Assembly (NCBI RefSeq): GCF_001632365.1
Contig: NW_024468523.1
Span: forward strand, 414,988 to 478,987
DNA length: 64,000 bases
Reading direction: 5' to 3'
Source of the DNA: Laetiporus sulphureus 93-53
Taxonomy: Eukaryota > Basidiomycota > Agaricomycetes > Polyporales > Laetiporaceae
The notes beneath the pieces were generated by a model, which worked only from the letters and a program-made list of their open reading frames with translations, made no database searches and was not told where the DNA came from. The translations under genes and the position numbers were made by a program. This document shows, piece by piece, positions 21,747 to 35,274 of this stretch. The stretch's first letter is position 1, and each line of letters starts with the position of its first letter.

Positions 21747-24071
21747 TTACTGAAGTTCGTTCTCGACGGTAGCCATTTCTGCCATGACTCCTGCCTTCCA
21801 GCGGTCCACCCAGTCCACCAGACCTCGTGCCATCTCTAGTCCTTCTTGCTTGCGTTTACCAGTCTCTCCTTCCTGTCTCTTCCTTGCCTTCGCACCTGCC
21901 CCCTTCTGATACGCTTCCTCAATAGCGTCAGCCCATTCGCCGGTCTCGTACGATGTTCTTGACAGCTCAACGCCGACTCCTTCTGTGTCCAGCAACAGGC
22001 GAAGACCATGTTCCTCTATGAAGAGCGGTCTCGGGACTTTGATGGTTTGGTCAGCCGTGAGCATAGGAACTATCGGTTAGTGGGAGAGCTCACCATATAC
22101 GAAGGGTGTGCATGCATCGACACATTCAGATACTGTGCCATAGCCCTAGATGCACGCATTCGTTGAATCAGAGCCCGTCGATGACGAAGGCACTTACGAG
22201 TTTCCCTAAGAGGACGTCCGCAACAGCAGTCAGATCAGGCATGTACACGTCTCGTGGAGCGACGTAGAAGTTCCCAGGGAGTTCCTCGCCGTCTTCCCTA
22301 GCCCATTCTTTCGAGACGCCACACACGATGGCGATCCAGGTTTCATCAGGCAGTAGACGAGGTTCCTCCTCTTCAAAGCCGTCCTCTGCTTCGGGCACCA
22401 ATTGCTCGCTGACATCGTCAAATCTATCTGATACCAGCCTCTGTTCTGTAACAGGAGATGCAGGGATCCTGTTGAAAGTGGGAGCCTGAGCAGGAGGCGG
22501 GGACTTGTTGACTACCGGTGAAGTCGTCATGATGACAGGAGGTGCTCCAGGTATCGCCAGTTGAGACTTTCCACGAGCTCTAGTGATGACACGCGGAGGA
22601 GGTAGACCAGGCGATGACGGAGGCTGGGACATATAGCTGCTCAAGTTCATAGAACGAAGTGCAACAGACAGTAAATCAGGGTCAGGAAAATATTCCTTGG
22701 AGAGATCACTTGGCTTCGGTAGTGGAGCCTCTCGCGGAAACACATTTATTGACTTGGAAGTTGGCAATACGAGCGGTCCCGGAGTTCCAACGCGGGATGG
22801 CAAGCCATTCACCGGTCTGGATGCAGCGGAAGCAAAGGGCCCTGGGGTGCCTGCACGAGAAGGAGAGCGGCTGTGAATGCGGCTCTGCGGCTTACGGAAA
22901 ACTTGACCTCCGAACGATACAATCAGGATCTTGGTAGTATCCGGGTCTTGCAGATACGGCGGTACACCGATTGAGTTGAGCAATTTACGACGACCTGCGG
23001 GGGTGTACACGGATGGGTTGGGAGAGCGAACGAGTAATGGAGCCGGGAGCGCTATGCGAGGGATTGGTTTGGGACCATACGGCGCCGGGAACTCCACACT
23101 TGGATGCAGATTGTAGCTAGTCGGCGAGCCCAACAGATGTTCCACAACTTCCGGCGCAAACCGCTGAAGTATGTTGTCGACCCAAGACGGCGAAGGTAGA
23201 TCAGGATGCACAGTAAAAGAGGGGATCGGAATGGCGCCAGGTAGCCGCAACAAGAGATCCGCGCAACGAAACCCCAAGAAGATCTCATCGACTAGAGGTT
23301 TCAACGCATCCGCAGCCATTGGGACATCAGGAGGGAGGATAATTTGGGCCTGCAATTGCTGCACATCGAGATCATCAGGGCGAGGACTGGCTTTGTCGAT
23401 GAATGAAGTGGAAAGGTAGCTATACACAGAATCGAAAGAGAAATTGGTTATCAATACAGATGGTATACCTGCGGCATTGGCGGCGAGGCTGAGGTGTACT
23501 CAGTTTGGCACACATATTTCATGTGGATGCAACTCACCAACCGAGGAACGCAGCGTCACTCAACACGCAGTCGACGCCGATTTCCGTGAGCCACTGAGAC
23601 TCCTCGATTACCTTTCTATCTTTCTTCCGAAGGAAGGACTGCAATACATCCACGCTCTTCTGACGATCGACTCGATACCTGCGTGGCCGGCTGTCAGGCT
23701 CAAGGAACAACATAAGGCCGAGAAGGAGCATACTCACGCGAGTGGTTGTACAATGACGGGATCTATGTCGGCATAACGATACAGGGCTGCAGAGAACTGA
23801 GGCCTGAATTGACCGCAACGGAATGTATGCACGCACCCCCTTGAGCTATACTATCCGCGAATACATGCTTGGCCGCCGAAGAAACGATATTTACAATCGG
23901 TTGAGGCTCCAGACTGAGAAGATGGCGCGCAAATGCAGATACACGAGTGGCATGCCCGTACCCTGTGGTGGCGAAAGTCAAGCTGCGACAGTCAGCTAGG
24001 TCTTTTCACTGACCATGTCCAGAGCAATAGTATGCAAAACAATGTCCCCTATGCGCTGGCGGTCCAGACAT
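21747..24071 (-). CDS. GT-B glycosyltransferase-like protein resembling the N-terminal domain of L-arabinokinase
   Basis: The ATG at 24071 gives MSGPPAHRGHCFAYYCSGHG, which splices in frame to YGHATRVSAFARHLL. Plant Ara1 proteins begin with the same GHGxGHATRV motif. Further shared stretches are WLTEIGVDCVLSDAAFLG, AAGIPSVLITNFSFDSVY, DLLLRLPGAIPIPSF, KILIVSFGGQ, NFYVAPRDVYMPDLTA and VLLGKLGYGTVSECVDAC, in the same order. The GHMP kinase half of Ara1 is absent: the chain ends KAGVMAEMATVENELQ. Between SFGGQ and ETWIAIVCG sits a Pro/Ser-rich insert of about 190 residues not seen in Ara1, with two copies of an SR(A/V)GTPGP motif. Four introns were placed. The activated sugar and acceptor are unknown. 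NPR3 is divergent, 368 bp away. Confidence 0.82.
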
Positions 24072-24439
24072 TACGATTAAACTGAATTACTGTAGAATCC
24101 CTATGTCCGTGGAATGTCCCTGAATAAATAGGAGGTGGTGTCGGGCTCTAACAACACATCAACGAGGAACGAAGCCGTGAAGATTGAAAAGAGCTAGAAT
24201 TAGGTCTGCGCAAACTATAAAATGCTCGTAGAGTGCCGTCTCAGCAAAAGTTTGACGCAGACCGCAGGGGATGGTGAAATGTCGTGAACGAAATACGAAC
24301 TTGGTTCAACTGACGGCGACGCCCAGTAAAGCATGGGCGTCTAGCGTGCGTCATTTGTCTTCTTCGATTCTAGTCATTAATAACATCCGCCCACGTTAAT
24401 GTTGACGTTGAACGTCGAGCATCAGCACCCTCCCACATT
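24072..24439. other. Shared promoter region of the glycosyltransferase-like gene and NPR3
   Basis: These 368 bp separate two divergent starts. An A/T-rich stretch (CTGAATAAATAGG) lies near 24120 and TATAAAATGC near 24215; the latter could serve as a TATA element. No repeat is visible. Confidence 0.4.
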
Positions 24440-27007
24440 ATGAGTGAGACAGTTATTGCGGTTCTATTGGCTACGTCCTCTGCGAAAGGTTCTAGCTTGG
24501 TATTCTGCTGGCCACCAGCCCCAGAGTCCTCTCCGAGGCTGTCTCGTCCTATACCGAACCACGACATCACATGCGCATACGGAGACAATCCCTGGCGCGC
24601 AGCTAACGCTTCGGAAAGCCTTGGAGAAGATGCGAAAGTCTGTCCAGATTCCGGGGACGATGAAGGGTACATCTGGAAAAGACCCAGTGTGGTCCGTCGC
24701 AGATCGGATTCCATCTCACACTCACGCTCTCATCCAACGTCAAGGCGGTCATCGCCCTCGGACGATAGCACTGACTCCTTTGGTCTGGAGATCAGCCCCG
24801 GGTCAGCAAGGGATGATGAATATGACGTTGTGCTGGGCTATTCGGGCGAGTTTCTTGCCGGCATGTTATGTCCGCAAAGCTCGATGTGCCACCAGAAGTT
24901 CGGCCTTGTCGTGGATGACCTCGCATTCATTGGCCATCCCGTCTGCGCGGAGCCAGATGGGACGTGGCGCTTTACGGGAGCAAGGCCGAAAGTCGTTCCT
25001 CGCGGCAGAGGTTCCAAGAAAGGCGAAACACCACAGCAAACGGAAAAGTCTTTGACTCCGGATAGAAGTGAATGGGCTAAACGACCGGTATCAAGCTCGT
25101 CATGGCTACAAACGTTCCATTTCGTCCTCGTTTTAGACCGTCCTGATCCGTATTCTTCTACCTCTGGCACCGTTTGGAAATACTTCAACACCATCTATGA
25201 ACATATAGCATTCACTTTCACAGCTGTTCTTTATCAGGAACAGGTTCTGCATAACTTCGTTGAGCGTGAATGTGATGCTCTAGGCTCCTTGAAGGACGAC
25301 TACATGAGACGAGGTTGGTAACCTCCATCACAGCCTGCATTTAAGGAGGATTGACTGCTACAGCAGGAGAGCCCTTCAATAACTACACGTCGGAAGCCCT
25401 TTTGGCATCCTCTGTGGCATCCGCGATGAAGGCAGTCTACGAAGCTATCAAGAGTGGCTCGCTTGCTAGGATAACGATACAGGACCTGACTTTGGAGGTG
25501 CAGCTCCCCCTCCATCTTGATTCCCTGCTGCATCCTGAAGATGACGTGGATGCGGATATCTATGATCAAGGAGGTGGATTCGATCTGCCGAATGAGTGGG
25601 GAGATGTAACGAAGAGACCCCCTACGTTGGCACCATGGAAGAGTCTGCTACGGTTGGACAACGAGAACGAGGACGAACGTGGCTATGATCTAAACATGCG
25701 ACTTCGTTCACCAGATTTAGCCCCAGAAGACAGAGAGCTTGCGGAACAACTCATCAAGTTTTTGGATCTCGCATCAGTGACATTGTCGTACGTCCAACCC
25801 AACATGTTTTATTACCAGGCCACTCCTTCTGAGAGCATGATTGGCTAGTCTTGCCGACATGGGCAGCCTTCTCGATTGGGACCTAGAGAGTCAGGTATAT
25901 CCCACGGTCCGCTGGCTAGTGAACCATAGACGCGCGAAAGTAGTCGATATTGTTCATCCCGGGTTGAAGACCATCTTCTCTGTGCCTCAGAAGTTTCCTG
26001 CGCCGTGCGTCCATCCATCATCCACTGACATACACCTTAACGTTATATTGCAGGCTACCTAGATTATCAGCAGAATTTGACCGTGCATTCTCCGACCTTG
26101 CGATACAGCCGCTCCCCAAGATTCTTTCCATGGTGTCCATAGCCACCCATCGGCAGAGCGCGAACCACTTCTACGCCACCGTGGTTCGCTCGAAGGAACT
26201 CATACCGCTGTATCAAGAGGTCGTGATATGGATGCTCAAGCGGGACCTGCTCATCACTCTGCATCTCCGCATCCGTATTGTTGCAACTGAGGAGCTCAAG
26301 GATAGAGTGCGCATGAAGTTCGAAATGGCCCGCGCAAAACGAGAGTACATACATGGACGCTCGATGAGCTTAGAGCGGGGGAAAGAGTCGCTGTCAGTAG
26401 GGTCGGCTGACACCAAGGGCACCCTGACAGTCAGTTCAGCGTCTGACTCCAGCAGCGGCGTCCCTTGGTTCTCTCTATCGCCGAGGTTCGCGCGCAAGGC
26501 ATTCGGGAAGCGTTCCAGCGGGGGTCAGAATCCTATAGGCAACCCATCATCTCATTCGGATACCGAGAAGCTGGCCGGTGATGAGTACGATGATGATTTT
26601 GCATTGGAAGCCGCGGAGGAATGGGAAGACTGGTACCGGGGCGAGGATAACAACCCTTACTCGTCATTGATCAGCGATCCTGCCCGCGCAACGCGACTAG
26701 AGAGACTGTGGCTAGCCGCGATGTCAGATGGGAAGGACCCGTATATCAAGAAGCGATTTGAGTTGTAAGTGTTTCCCCACGTCAAGCACGCAGCATCGTC
26801 TCATACTACTTGCGTTGTTTAAGGATCAACCAATATTTTGACGGAAAATGTACAGACGATGAGATCCTATTCAGAGCTGAGATCTCGAGGAGACAGCTAC
26901 GGGAAGTATTGCACCATTATGAGGAACACGTACGTGTTTACGATCAGGACTTTCGTTTTAAATGACCAATCTTGCTGCAGGTGGAGACGTTCCTGCATCC
27001 ATCATAA
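24440..27007 (+). CDS. NPR3, subunit of the GATOR1/SEACIT complex
   Basis: Npr3 acts with Npr2 and Iml1 as the GTPase-activating complex that restrains Gtr1 and so TORC1 when amino acids are short. The start MSETVIAVLLATSSAKGSSL and the segments VVLGYSGEFLAGMLCPQSSM, KFGLVVDDLAFIGHPVC and FHFVLVLDRPDPYSS are typical Npr3 longin-domain sequence. Later parts are NFVERECDALGSLKDDYM, LASVTLSLADMGSLLDWDL, YPTVRWLVNHRRAKVVDIV and EDNNPYSSLISDPA. The last exons encode INQYFDGKCTDDEILFR, a winged-helix-like end found in NPR3, and VETFLHPS before the stop at 27005-27007. A Ser-rich insert lies near 26350-26580. Introns at 25318, 25799, 25999, 26766 and 26929 approximately. Confidence 0.93.
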
Positions 27008-27090
27008 AGGCTTATCTCTCGCTCAGGGCAAGCTCTGCCGACACACGTCTACTTTGTGCTTCTCGGAGTTCGCAACTTCAGGACATGCAT

Positions 27091-28108
27091 TTATTCCTCT
27101 GGACTCTGATGTCTCCATCCGAGCAGTCGTTTCGCCTTTGTACAATCAAAGAAACTTTTCCTCCCGTTGAGATCCTTCCCTTCCTGAATGGGTACATCCG
27201 CCCAGAACCTCTCTTTCAGCACTACCGTGTCCTCGTCGTGCGCTATATCCGGAGCGGAGATGAAGAACGTCTCATGTCCCGACCACTTGCCGTTGTCTCC
27301 AGATACCGCGAGCAGGAACGCTTCTGCTGCCGAGTCCTCTTGCACGTATCCCCACAGGTCATTTTTCCTCCTTCCCGGGTCGCCGCGCTTCGCTGCATCT
27401 CGGCTGGGGCATGACCAATGCAATCGGAGGCTGGCGATCCGCATGGAAGGATGGCGTCGAACAATGGTATCGGCCTGCATTTCGGCAATCCTGGAGTGCA
27501 ACATCAGCCATAAAGGGGGAACGTCCGAGCTGAAAGCTGGATAATTACACTTTGGAAAGGCCATACGGTTCGTCCGGATCACAAGGATGATCTTCATCTA
27601 TCGGAAAGTATCGAAGCCTGGGCTGCGCGCTGTATACCAGTGGAATCACGTTCACCGATGACGCTTGGGCGATCCTGTTTATTCCGTGCTGTCTCAAAGA
27701 AATGATCATTCGAATTGGTCAGTCGATGGCGAAACTCAATATCTGACCTCAGCAGCTGATCGTAAGACATTCCAAGTGATGACAACGTTGCTACGGATGA
27801 AACGTGAGTCAACGACTCCTTTGTACGGTCTGACAAGCAGGGACCTACGTATTGTGCGTCTCAGCGACGTAATCTCCAGGGTTAGGACATCCAGCGAGCT
27901 GCACAACCGCGTCACACCCTTGCAACGCGTTGTACGCTCCTGCGTAATTTCGCAAATCAGTCTGGATGAAGGTGAATTTCGGATCGTTCTTGAACTCTAG
28001 ATCTCTGGGCACATTGTCGATGCCGACGACCGAATGACCTCGTTTCAACGCCGCGATTACGACGCGCTGTCCGACGCGACCCGTGCAACCCGTGATGGCC
28101 AGTCTCAT
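27091..28108 (-). CDS. Extended short-chain dehydrogenase / NAD-dependent epimerase-dehydratase
   Basis: The protein starts MRLAITGCTGRVGQRVVIAA, a Rossmann TGxxGxxG motif. It continues with GHSVVGIDNVPRD, FIQTDLRNY and CDAVVQLAGCPNP. After two introns come NVVITWNVLRSAAE and IAQASSVNVIP, followed by the YGLSK active-site motif (YxxxK). A third intron (donor GTAATT) joins in phase 2 to VIAEMQADTIVRRHP and SLRLHWSCPSR. The end is KAKRLLGWRHQSPEE. This is an extended SDR of the epimerase type; the exact substrate cannot be read from sequence. Its stop lies 84 bp from the NPR3 stop, so the two genes converge and their 3' untranslated regions may overlap. Confidence 0.88.
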
Positions 28109-28800
28109 GAGCGCGATGCTCTCAGAGGTTGTGCGAATTGTGACCCAGGCATTTCTGCCTCAGCGGTGCAATATATACGATTCAGATAAGCCCTTCGTCA
28201 TGAGGTCACGATTGCGGAGTATCCGGCAGGAGAGAGGTCAGGAGGTGAGAAACAACCAGCCAGCTTAGGCACGGATCGATTGACATCAACGAGATTCCTC
28301 CATCGCGATGCTAAGTCAGAAGTCAACGAATCTGAATGCGAAATGCGCGGCTCGGTATGTCTGGCTTGCTCGCTCGATATTCTTCGTCTTCAATATCCGA
28401 CGAAATGCCCCATTCTCAACGTGACAGCCTCACGAGTCGGTGACGTCGCGAAATCTAATAAGGCAACAACTAATAAGGCAACAACAAGTACTTCCTGTAC
28501 ATGGCTGCTCATGTTGACCCTCCATTCTATGCTTCATTCTGCATTCCCCCCCTCTCCCTGCTGCTCTGACGCCGAGCTGTTTGACTCGTCAGCTTCTTCT
28601 CACTGTACTTTGGATACGTCACGGTTCCTGACTGGGATGCAAAGTTCTCTGACCTCTTTAAGCCCCTTGAATGACTTTGAGATTCAATGTGACGACGAAG
28701 ATAAAAACAACGTTCAGGCTCGCAATAAGGTTCTACTCGACATTTCATGCAATGCCGGGTCTCAGAATTCTGAGAACTGGAAGAGACACAAAAATGATTA
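28109..28800. other. Intergenic region with a short tandem repeat
   Basis: About 690 bp between the SDR start and the tRNA. A 15-bp unit (AATAAGGCAACAACT) is repeated in tandem, the second copy with one change, at about 28458-28488. I see no gene. Confidence 0.5.
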
Positions 28801-28905
28801 GGCCTAACCAGGAATCGAACCTGGGTTATGGGAAATTTTACAATGGTTATTGCTAATGCCCAATGCTCAGAATCCCATGTGATAGAACCGCTACACTATT
28901 AGGCC
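28801..28905 (-). tRNA. tRNA-Gln (anticodon CUG) with a 32-nt intron
   Basis: The acceptor stem pairs GGCCTAA with TTAGGCC. The T arm is CCAGG, TTCGATT, CCTGG, and the D arm has GTG and CAC flanking AGCGGTT. The anticodon stem pairs TGGGA with TCCCA once a 32-nt intron (28835-28866) is removed one base 3' of the anticodon, the usual place. The anticodon CTG is at 28868-28870 on the complement. The mature length is 73 nt, excluding CCA. Confidence 0.92.
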
Positions 28906-29299
28906 ATGGCAACTGTAACCATTTAAAAAACTAAAATCTTATCAGTTCAAGATAGCCATCAAGACGATACACTGCCTCGACAGATCCATCACTCAGTGGA
29001 TAATGATAGCAACGGGAGGATGCAACAGTCGGGCAGCCCGCACTCTCCGTTTTGCGCAGGCAATGTGAGGGAGGACAATGAAGAAAGCAGCAGGGTGAGC
29101 GCCTGGGCGATCGCATCTTGCGCATTGGACGAGCTTAAAGCGCACCTAAAGCGAGGGCTTGTTGTTCTGAGTTCGACCATGCTTCTGCCGGCGGATTCAT
29201 TCTGTCGGCGCTACCTCGTTCTTTCTGGCCTGTCTTGTTCTTCGAGGCGATAAGTCTGTGTCCTCCCCGTTCCCTTCCCCAGCTAGTCCGACCTGTCTT
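28906..29299. other. Intergenic region, divergent tRNA and kinase
   Basis: About 390 bp upstream of both the tRNA and the kinase gene. The last 50 bp before 29300 are C/T-rich, as in other promoters here. No repeat seen. Confidence 0.45.
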
Positions 29300-31010
<1,711 letters not shown>

Positions 31011-31485
31011 TGACTTCGCCATGTCCTTCCCCTCTCTTGCACCCTGACTTATTCGTTTGCTGCATTCTCTTCGTTCTGATTTTGTCGATTGTCAGCTGGC
31101 TCTCTCCATCATTGCTCTCCTTGCTCGCATCAATCTCATTATACCGCCTGCTGTTGGACACTGCTCTCATCTGGATATCCTCCTTGCCAACTGTAATACC
31201 ACGCGCATATCCCCCTTGTCTCGCATGCCCCCTTCTACAATTGTCACTCGTTTGCGTCTCTACTCCGATTCGGCACTAATATGTACGCTCACAGTGCAGA
31301 AGGGTTGTGCATTGTACTGGGCACATTTTTATTGTATTGTACTCTACTATATTAGTCCCACATCGTATTCTCGCTGTCGTTCTCTTGGCACAGGCTGCAT
31401 TGTCCATTCCCTTCTATAAGCGCGCGTGCTCATTGACGGCCTGGATACACAAATGTTCTTTCGTATACAGCCATAGAATGCGTAA
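31011..31485. other. Intergenic region between convergent genes
   Basis: About 475 bp between the kinase stop and the channel-gene stop. A T-rich segment around 31325-31365 (TTTTTATTGTATTGTACTC) may hold 3'-end signals. No other gene is visible. Confidence 0.45.
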
Positions 31486-34400
31486 TCACAAGTTTCCATG
31501 TCGTCGCCGTGCCATAGGGTAATACTTCTTCCTGAAAGGAACTGTCAAAGCGTGTCGTTCCGAGGGGACGAGTGGTACCCGGAGTCGTTGCGCATCCCCC
31601 TCGTGAGCGTCAACAACAGATTCTCGATTCGGGCCTGCCGGTTCTGCAATGAAGGATACGAGTGCGTCAAGCAAGGCGGATAGCATCGCAACCGGCCCTG
31701 CGGTACGCACCTGAAGTTCCTTCATCTCCTCCTTCAGCTGTTTCACAGGCAGATTTCGTACTTCTTCCAGAAGCGTCTCCATCTTCTTCACCCCGGCATC
31801 AATACTTGCACTGGCCGAGCTGACTTTCTCGAGCTGAACGGCCGACGCGCTTCCTCGCCCTGAGTAGAGCCTGCTCAGGGGACTGCGAGGGCCAACGGTG
31901 GGGACCTCCCCCGAGCTGTACGACACAATCGGCGATAAGGTGGCTTTTCTAGGTCGCGGCGATATAGTCTGCGAGACCCCCTCGCGCATGCTCCTGCTCC
32001 TTCCGAGGGGAGGGGACCTGGGGAGACTCGTGTGCCTCCTCTGCCTAGGTGTTTGCGGCTCGACCTCAATTACGGGCGTTTCCATAGACGGACGCGAATG
32101 ATAAGAGGCAGTAGACTGCGGATGCAAGCTATCGTGGGAGGGAAATGCATGCAGACTCCCGGAGGGGGTGTCGTCCTCGTTCTCGTCCTCGGGAAAGAGC
32201 TCAGGCTCATGCAGAAGTTCGACATCGAAGATCGCGTCGTAAACGTCCATGGACCCTGACCCGAGCAGATCCAGGATCGGGATATGCTTCACCTTCCGAG
32301 TTAAGCGTGTATACAAGTTGTGCGCAGCATCCGAGCTGCTTTCCCTCCACTTGCGGCCCTCGGCGAGATACCGCTCGTAGATACTAATAATAATCAGGAT
32401 CGGGAAGGACTACAATGGAAGCATAGGCATCAAAAGAGCAACGGCAGAAAACAAGGGCAAGCCACTCAACAGTCAGTCGGATCAAGAAAACGTTCGCGGT
32501 GTGCAGAGCTCGCGGTGTTGACACGAAGCTTAGAGGCCACAAGATCGCAAATGCAAGTAAATTGAACGGCGGCTGATAGCTGAAGAGCGCATCTGATTTG
32601 ACGCTAGGCACGAGTCTCAACAATAAGCGATCAGATTCTCTTTGAGAGAGGATACTCTCACCCTTCAATAGTTGATATGGCGTACTGAAACAGATACTAG
32701 CGGATTGCGATTAACGTCAACCAATGGCACAACCAATATTCTGACCAACCTCTTGTTTAGCGTTCTACATCAGCATATAAGCACTGTTTGGGCGGTGGGG
32801 GTGACAACGTGCTCACCGCGTTGATCTGGGCGAATGTATTGGACAAGATGGAGATCAAAACTATCCCGGTGAAACAGTATCAAAATGGAGTTCCTTGTCC
32901 AACAGGCGGTCACACGCACTGGTCAGGAGGAGCGTGTTTGATAGCGCGGCAAACATGGTCATGAGGATCGGGCCGAATATCGGATGGAAACTCTCAGCCT
33001 GCCCGAAACTGAGATAAGTGTTTCCGAACCAAATCTGCACCATCAGCCATGCGATTCGTTTGACGCTCCAGGTGTCCGCAGCTGTGTGGCGATGAGCGGT
33101 GAAGAGGATGGACTTGGGCAATCATCAACATACCTAAGCTGTGAAGAGTGAAAAGGAGGCCTGAAAAGCATATTGCCGCGATTCCGATGAAGAATATGAA
33201 GTCCGCCATCATGGCGCGGAGAGCCCTGGGTGCGATCAGTGGGTTTCATTGGCTTTCTGGCCAAGAAAGCTAGGTACGCACAAGACTACAACGTTGTTAA
33301 AAACAGCGAAGAATGCCAGGCTACCGCCTCGTGAGTGAATGAAGAAGACACGCTTCAGTATACACACCGCGGGAAGAGAATGCATGCTCCACATGCGAGG
33401 ATATCGAATGACATTTCGGACGCACCCGCTGTAGATCCCACAATTAGCAATGGCATGTAATGGGATATTATAACTACTAGCCATCGTGGTGTGTAAGTCC
33501 TCTGATCCTGAAGCCCAAGTATGCAAAGAAGATGATCACAAATGACGTATCAAAAACGTTCCACATCTATATTGCGGATAATCAGCAGCTCCTTATCCAA
33601 GAACCCAAAGAATTCGTACATTTGCGATGTATACTGCGAGTTGCATAATAGTCGACCAACTTTTATATTATACAGAACGCAACCACTTACTACTCCAACC
33701 ATGCTCCCTTGAGGCTGTATATTCTGCAAGCGTAAATGCTGTAGCAAATATGATGAAAACAACCTCGAAGGCATTCATTCTATCGACGTCTTGGTCTGAC
33801 GGAGTTGTTCAGTCAGGGGAGACGTTGAAACAATGAAGACCTACTTGATAGGCATAGCAAGAACGTTGTCAGGAGGAGTGCGAAGTTGAGAAACTCCAGG
33901 ACAGCACCATACTTGGGCACACGGAGCCGGTAATGATCCAGGAATGGTGCTTTCCGATAATCGTACACCTCGATGGCACGCGGCTTATAGTTATCGGCGA
34001 GAATGGAGTGATAAGACGACATGGAAAATACCATCCTTCCGCCGTATATGTCGTTCACAACCATCTGAACTGCAGGTGAGGAGATGAATGCCTTGGATTC
34101 GGTTGCAATAGCCATCTGCTTCCAATCACCATATATGCCGAGCTCATAATGCACACGTTATAATGCTACGAACCTCGAGAGCACATTGCGGATCGAATTT
34201 TTCATCCAAGCCGAGGATGTTCCTAACTTCTTGCACGGTTTCGGGAGGCGCGCCAGCTAAAGGGCTCCAACTGGCCGTTAGAGTAGCTGCTAAACATATT
34301 CGCGTGGCGGCAAAGGTGTTCAGAAGTTTCATGGCCAGGATCTCGCACAAGCTGGCTCGAGAAAGCATCACTCCGGAGTACGCGAGATCCTCTTGGGCTG

Positions 34401-34818
34401 CAGACAGGAAATGGGAGCGAACGACGAAGCATGCGTAGACGACCGCCATGTTGTCCAACCTAGCATATTTGAACACCAGAGGACGCACAATAGCGAAATT
34501 GATATCTGAGGCTGTGAGCTGTCTGAGTGGTATTTCAGCTGCTAGCAATCCGTAGCTTGCTCAAGAAACGCACTCCCAGCTTAATGCCGTATCTGCAATC
34601 ATTTATGCTATAAATTGGATTATTATGGGAAAAAAGTGCATGCACAGACCAATATCTTTCTGTATTAATCAGTTGCAGCTGCATGTGACCATAAATGATT
34701 ATCAGAGACTCACTTCGACATCTCGTTTGATGCTGGGTATTAGCGGAAATACCTTCACTGCAGCTAGAATTTCCGAGGTGTGGCCAAGCAACGTTGCGGT
34801 CGATTGTTCTTCATCCAT
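31486..34818 (-). CDS. TRP/Yvc1-like vacuolar cation channel
   Basis: Yvc1-type channels release calcium from the fungal vacuole. The start MDEEQSTATLLGHTSEILAA at 34818 is followed by VFPLIPSIKRDV, then QLTASDINFAIVRPLVFKYA and GVMLSRASLCEILAMKLLNT. A soluble N-terminal part leads to LRVPKYGAVLEFLNFALLLT (first membrane segment), WNVFDTSFVIIFFAYLGFRI and ADFIFFIGIAAICFSGLLFT. The pore region reads LMVQIWFGNTYLSFGQAESF, followed by PILMTMFAALSNTLLLT. Next come SYQPPFNLLAFAILWPLSF and a disordered C-terminus with acidic and Ser/Pro-rich stretches plus a short coiled coil (VKKMETLLEEVRNL). At least eight introns. An in-frame ATG at 34854 would add 12 residues. Confidence 0.88.
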
Positions 34819-35274
34819 GAGTCCTTCGATGAATGTACTTGTCAGGCAGCTCATGCGGGATTGCTCGCTAGAAACCGTCCTTGAACATTCGGCGCGATGA
34901 AGTTGACGCTTGAAGATGGCGAGCCGTGTTCAGATCTACTTGTGATGAGATCCATCGGGCAATTGGGATCGGATCTTGATCTCTATCACACTCAGGCTGC
35001 CACGCTCTGCCATCTTGCCGTGCCGCCATACCCCCGCCCGATACCCATTCTCATTGTAGGCAGACTCATTCCCAATCTACGGAGAGAACCACCCGAAAGC
35101 TTCCTCTAACACGGGGCTTGAGCTTGATTTCTCGTCCCTGCGTGGCACGACTACGTAGTCTGTTTGACTCGAACTTGAGGTATGTGAATGAGCCCAGAGC
35201 TATCTGTTGCTGAACTTGCGGGAACAAATTGTACGAAAAAATCTTAGCTCAAACTCAACCCCACCCGGGTCGGC
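34819..35274. other. Divergent promoter region, channel and macro-domain genes
   Basis: About 455 bp between divergent starts. A leftward 5' exon of the channel gene could lie here, but none joined in frame. No repeat seen. Confidence 0.4.
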
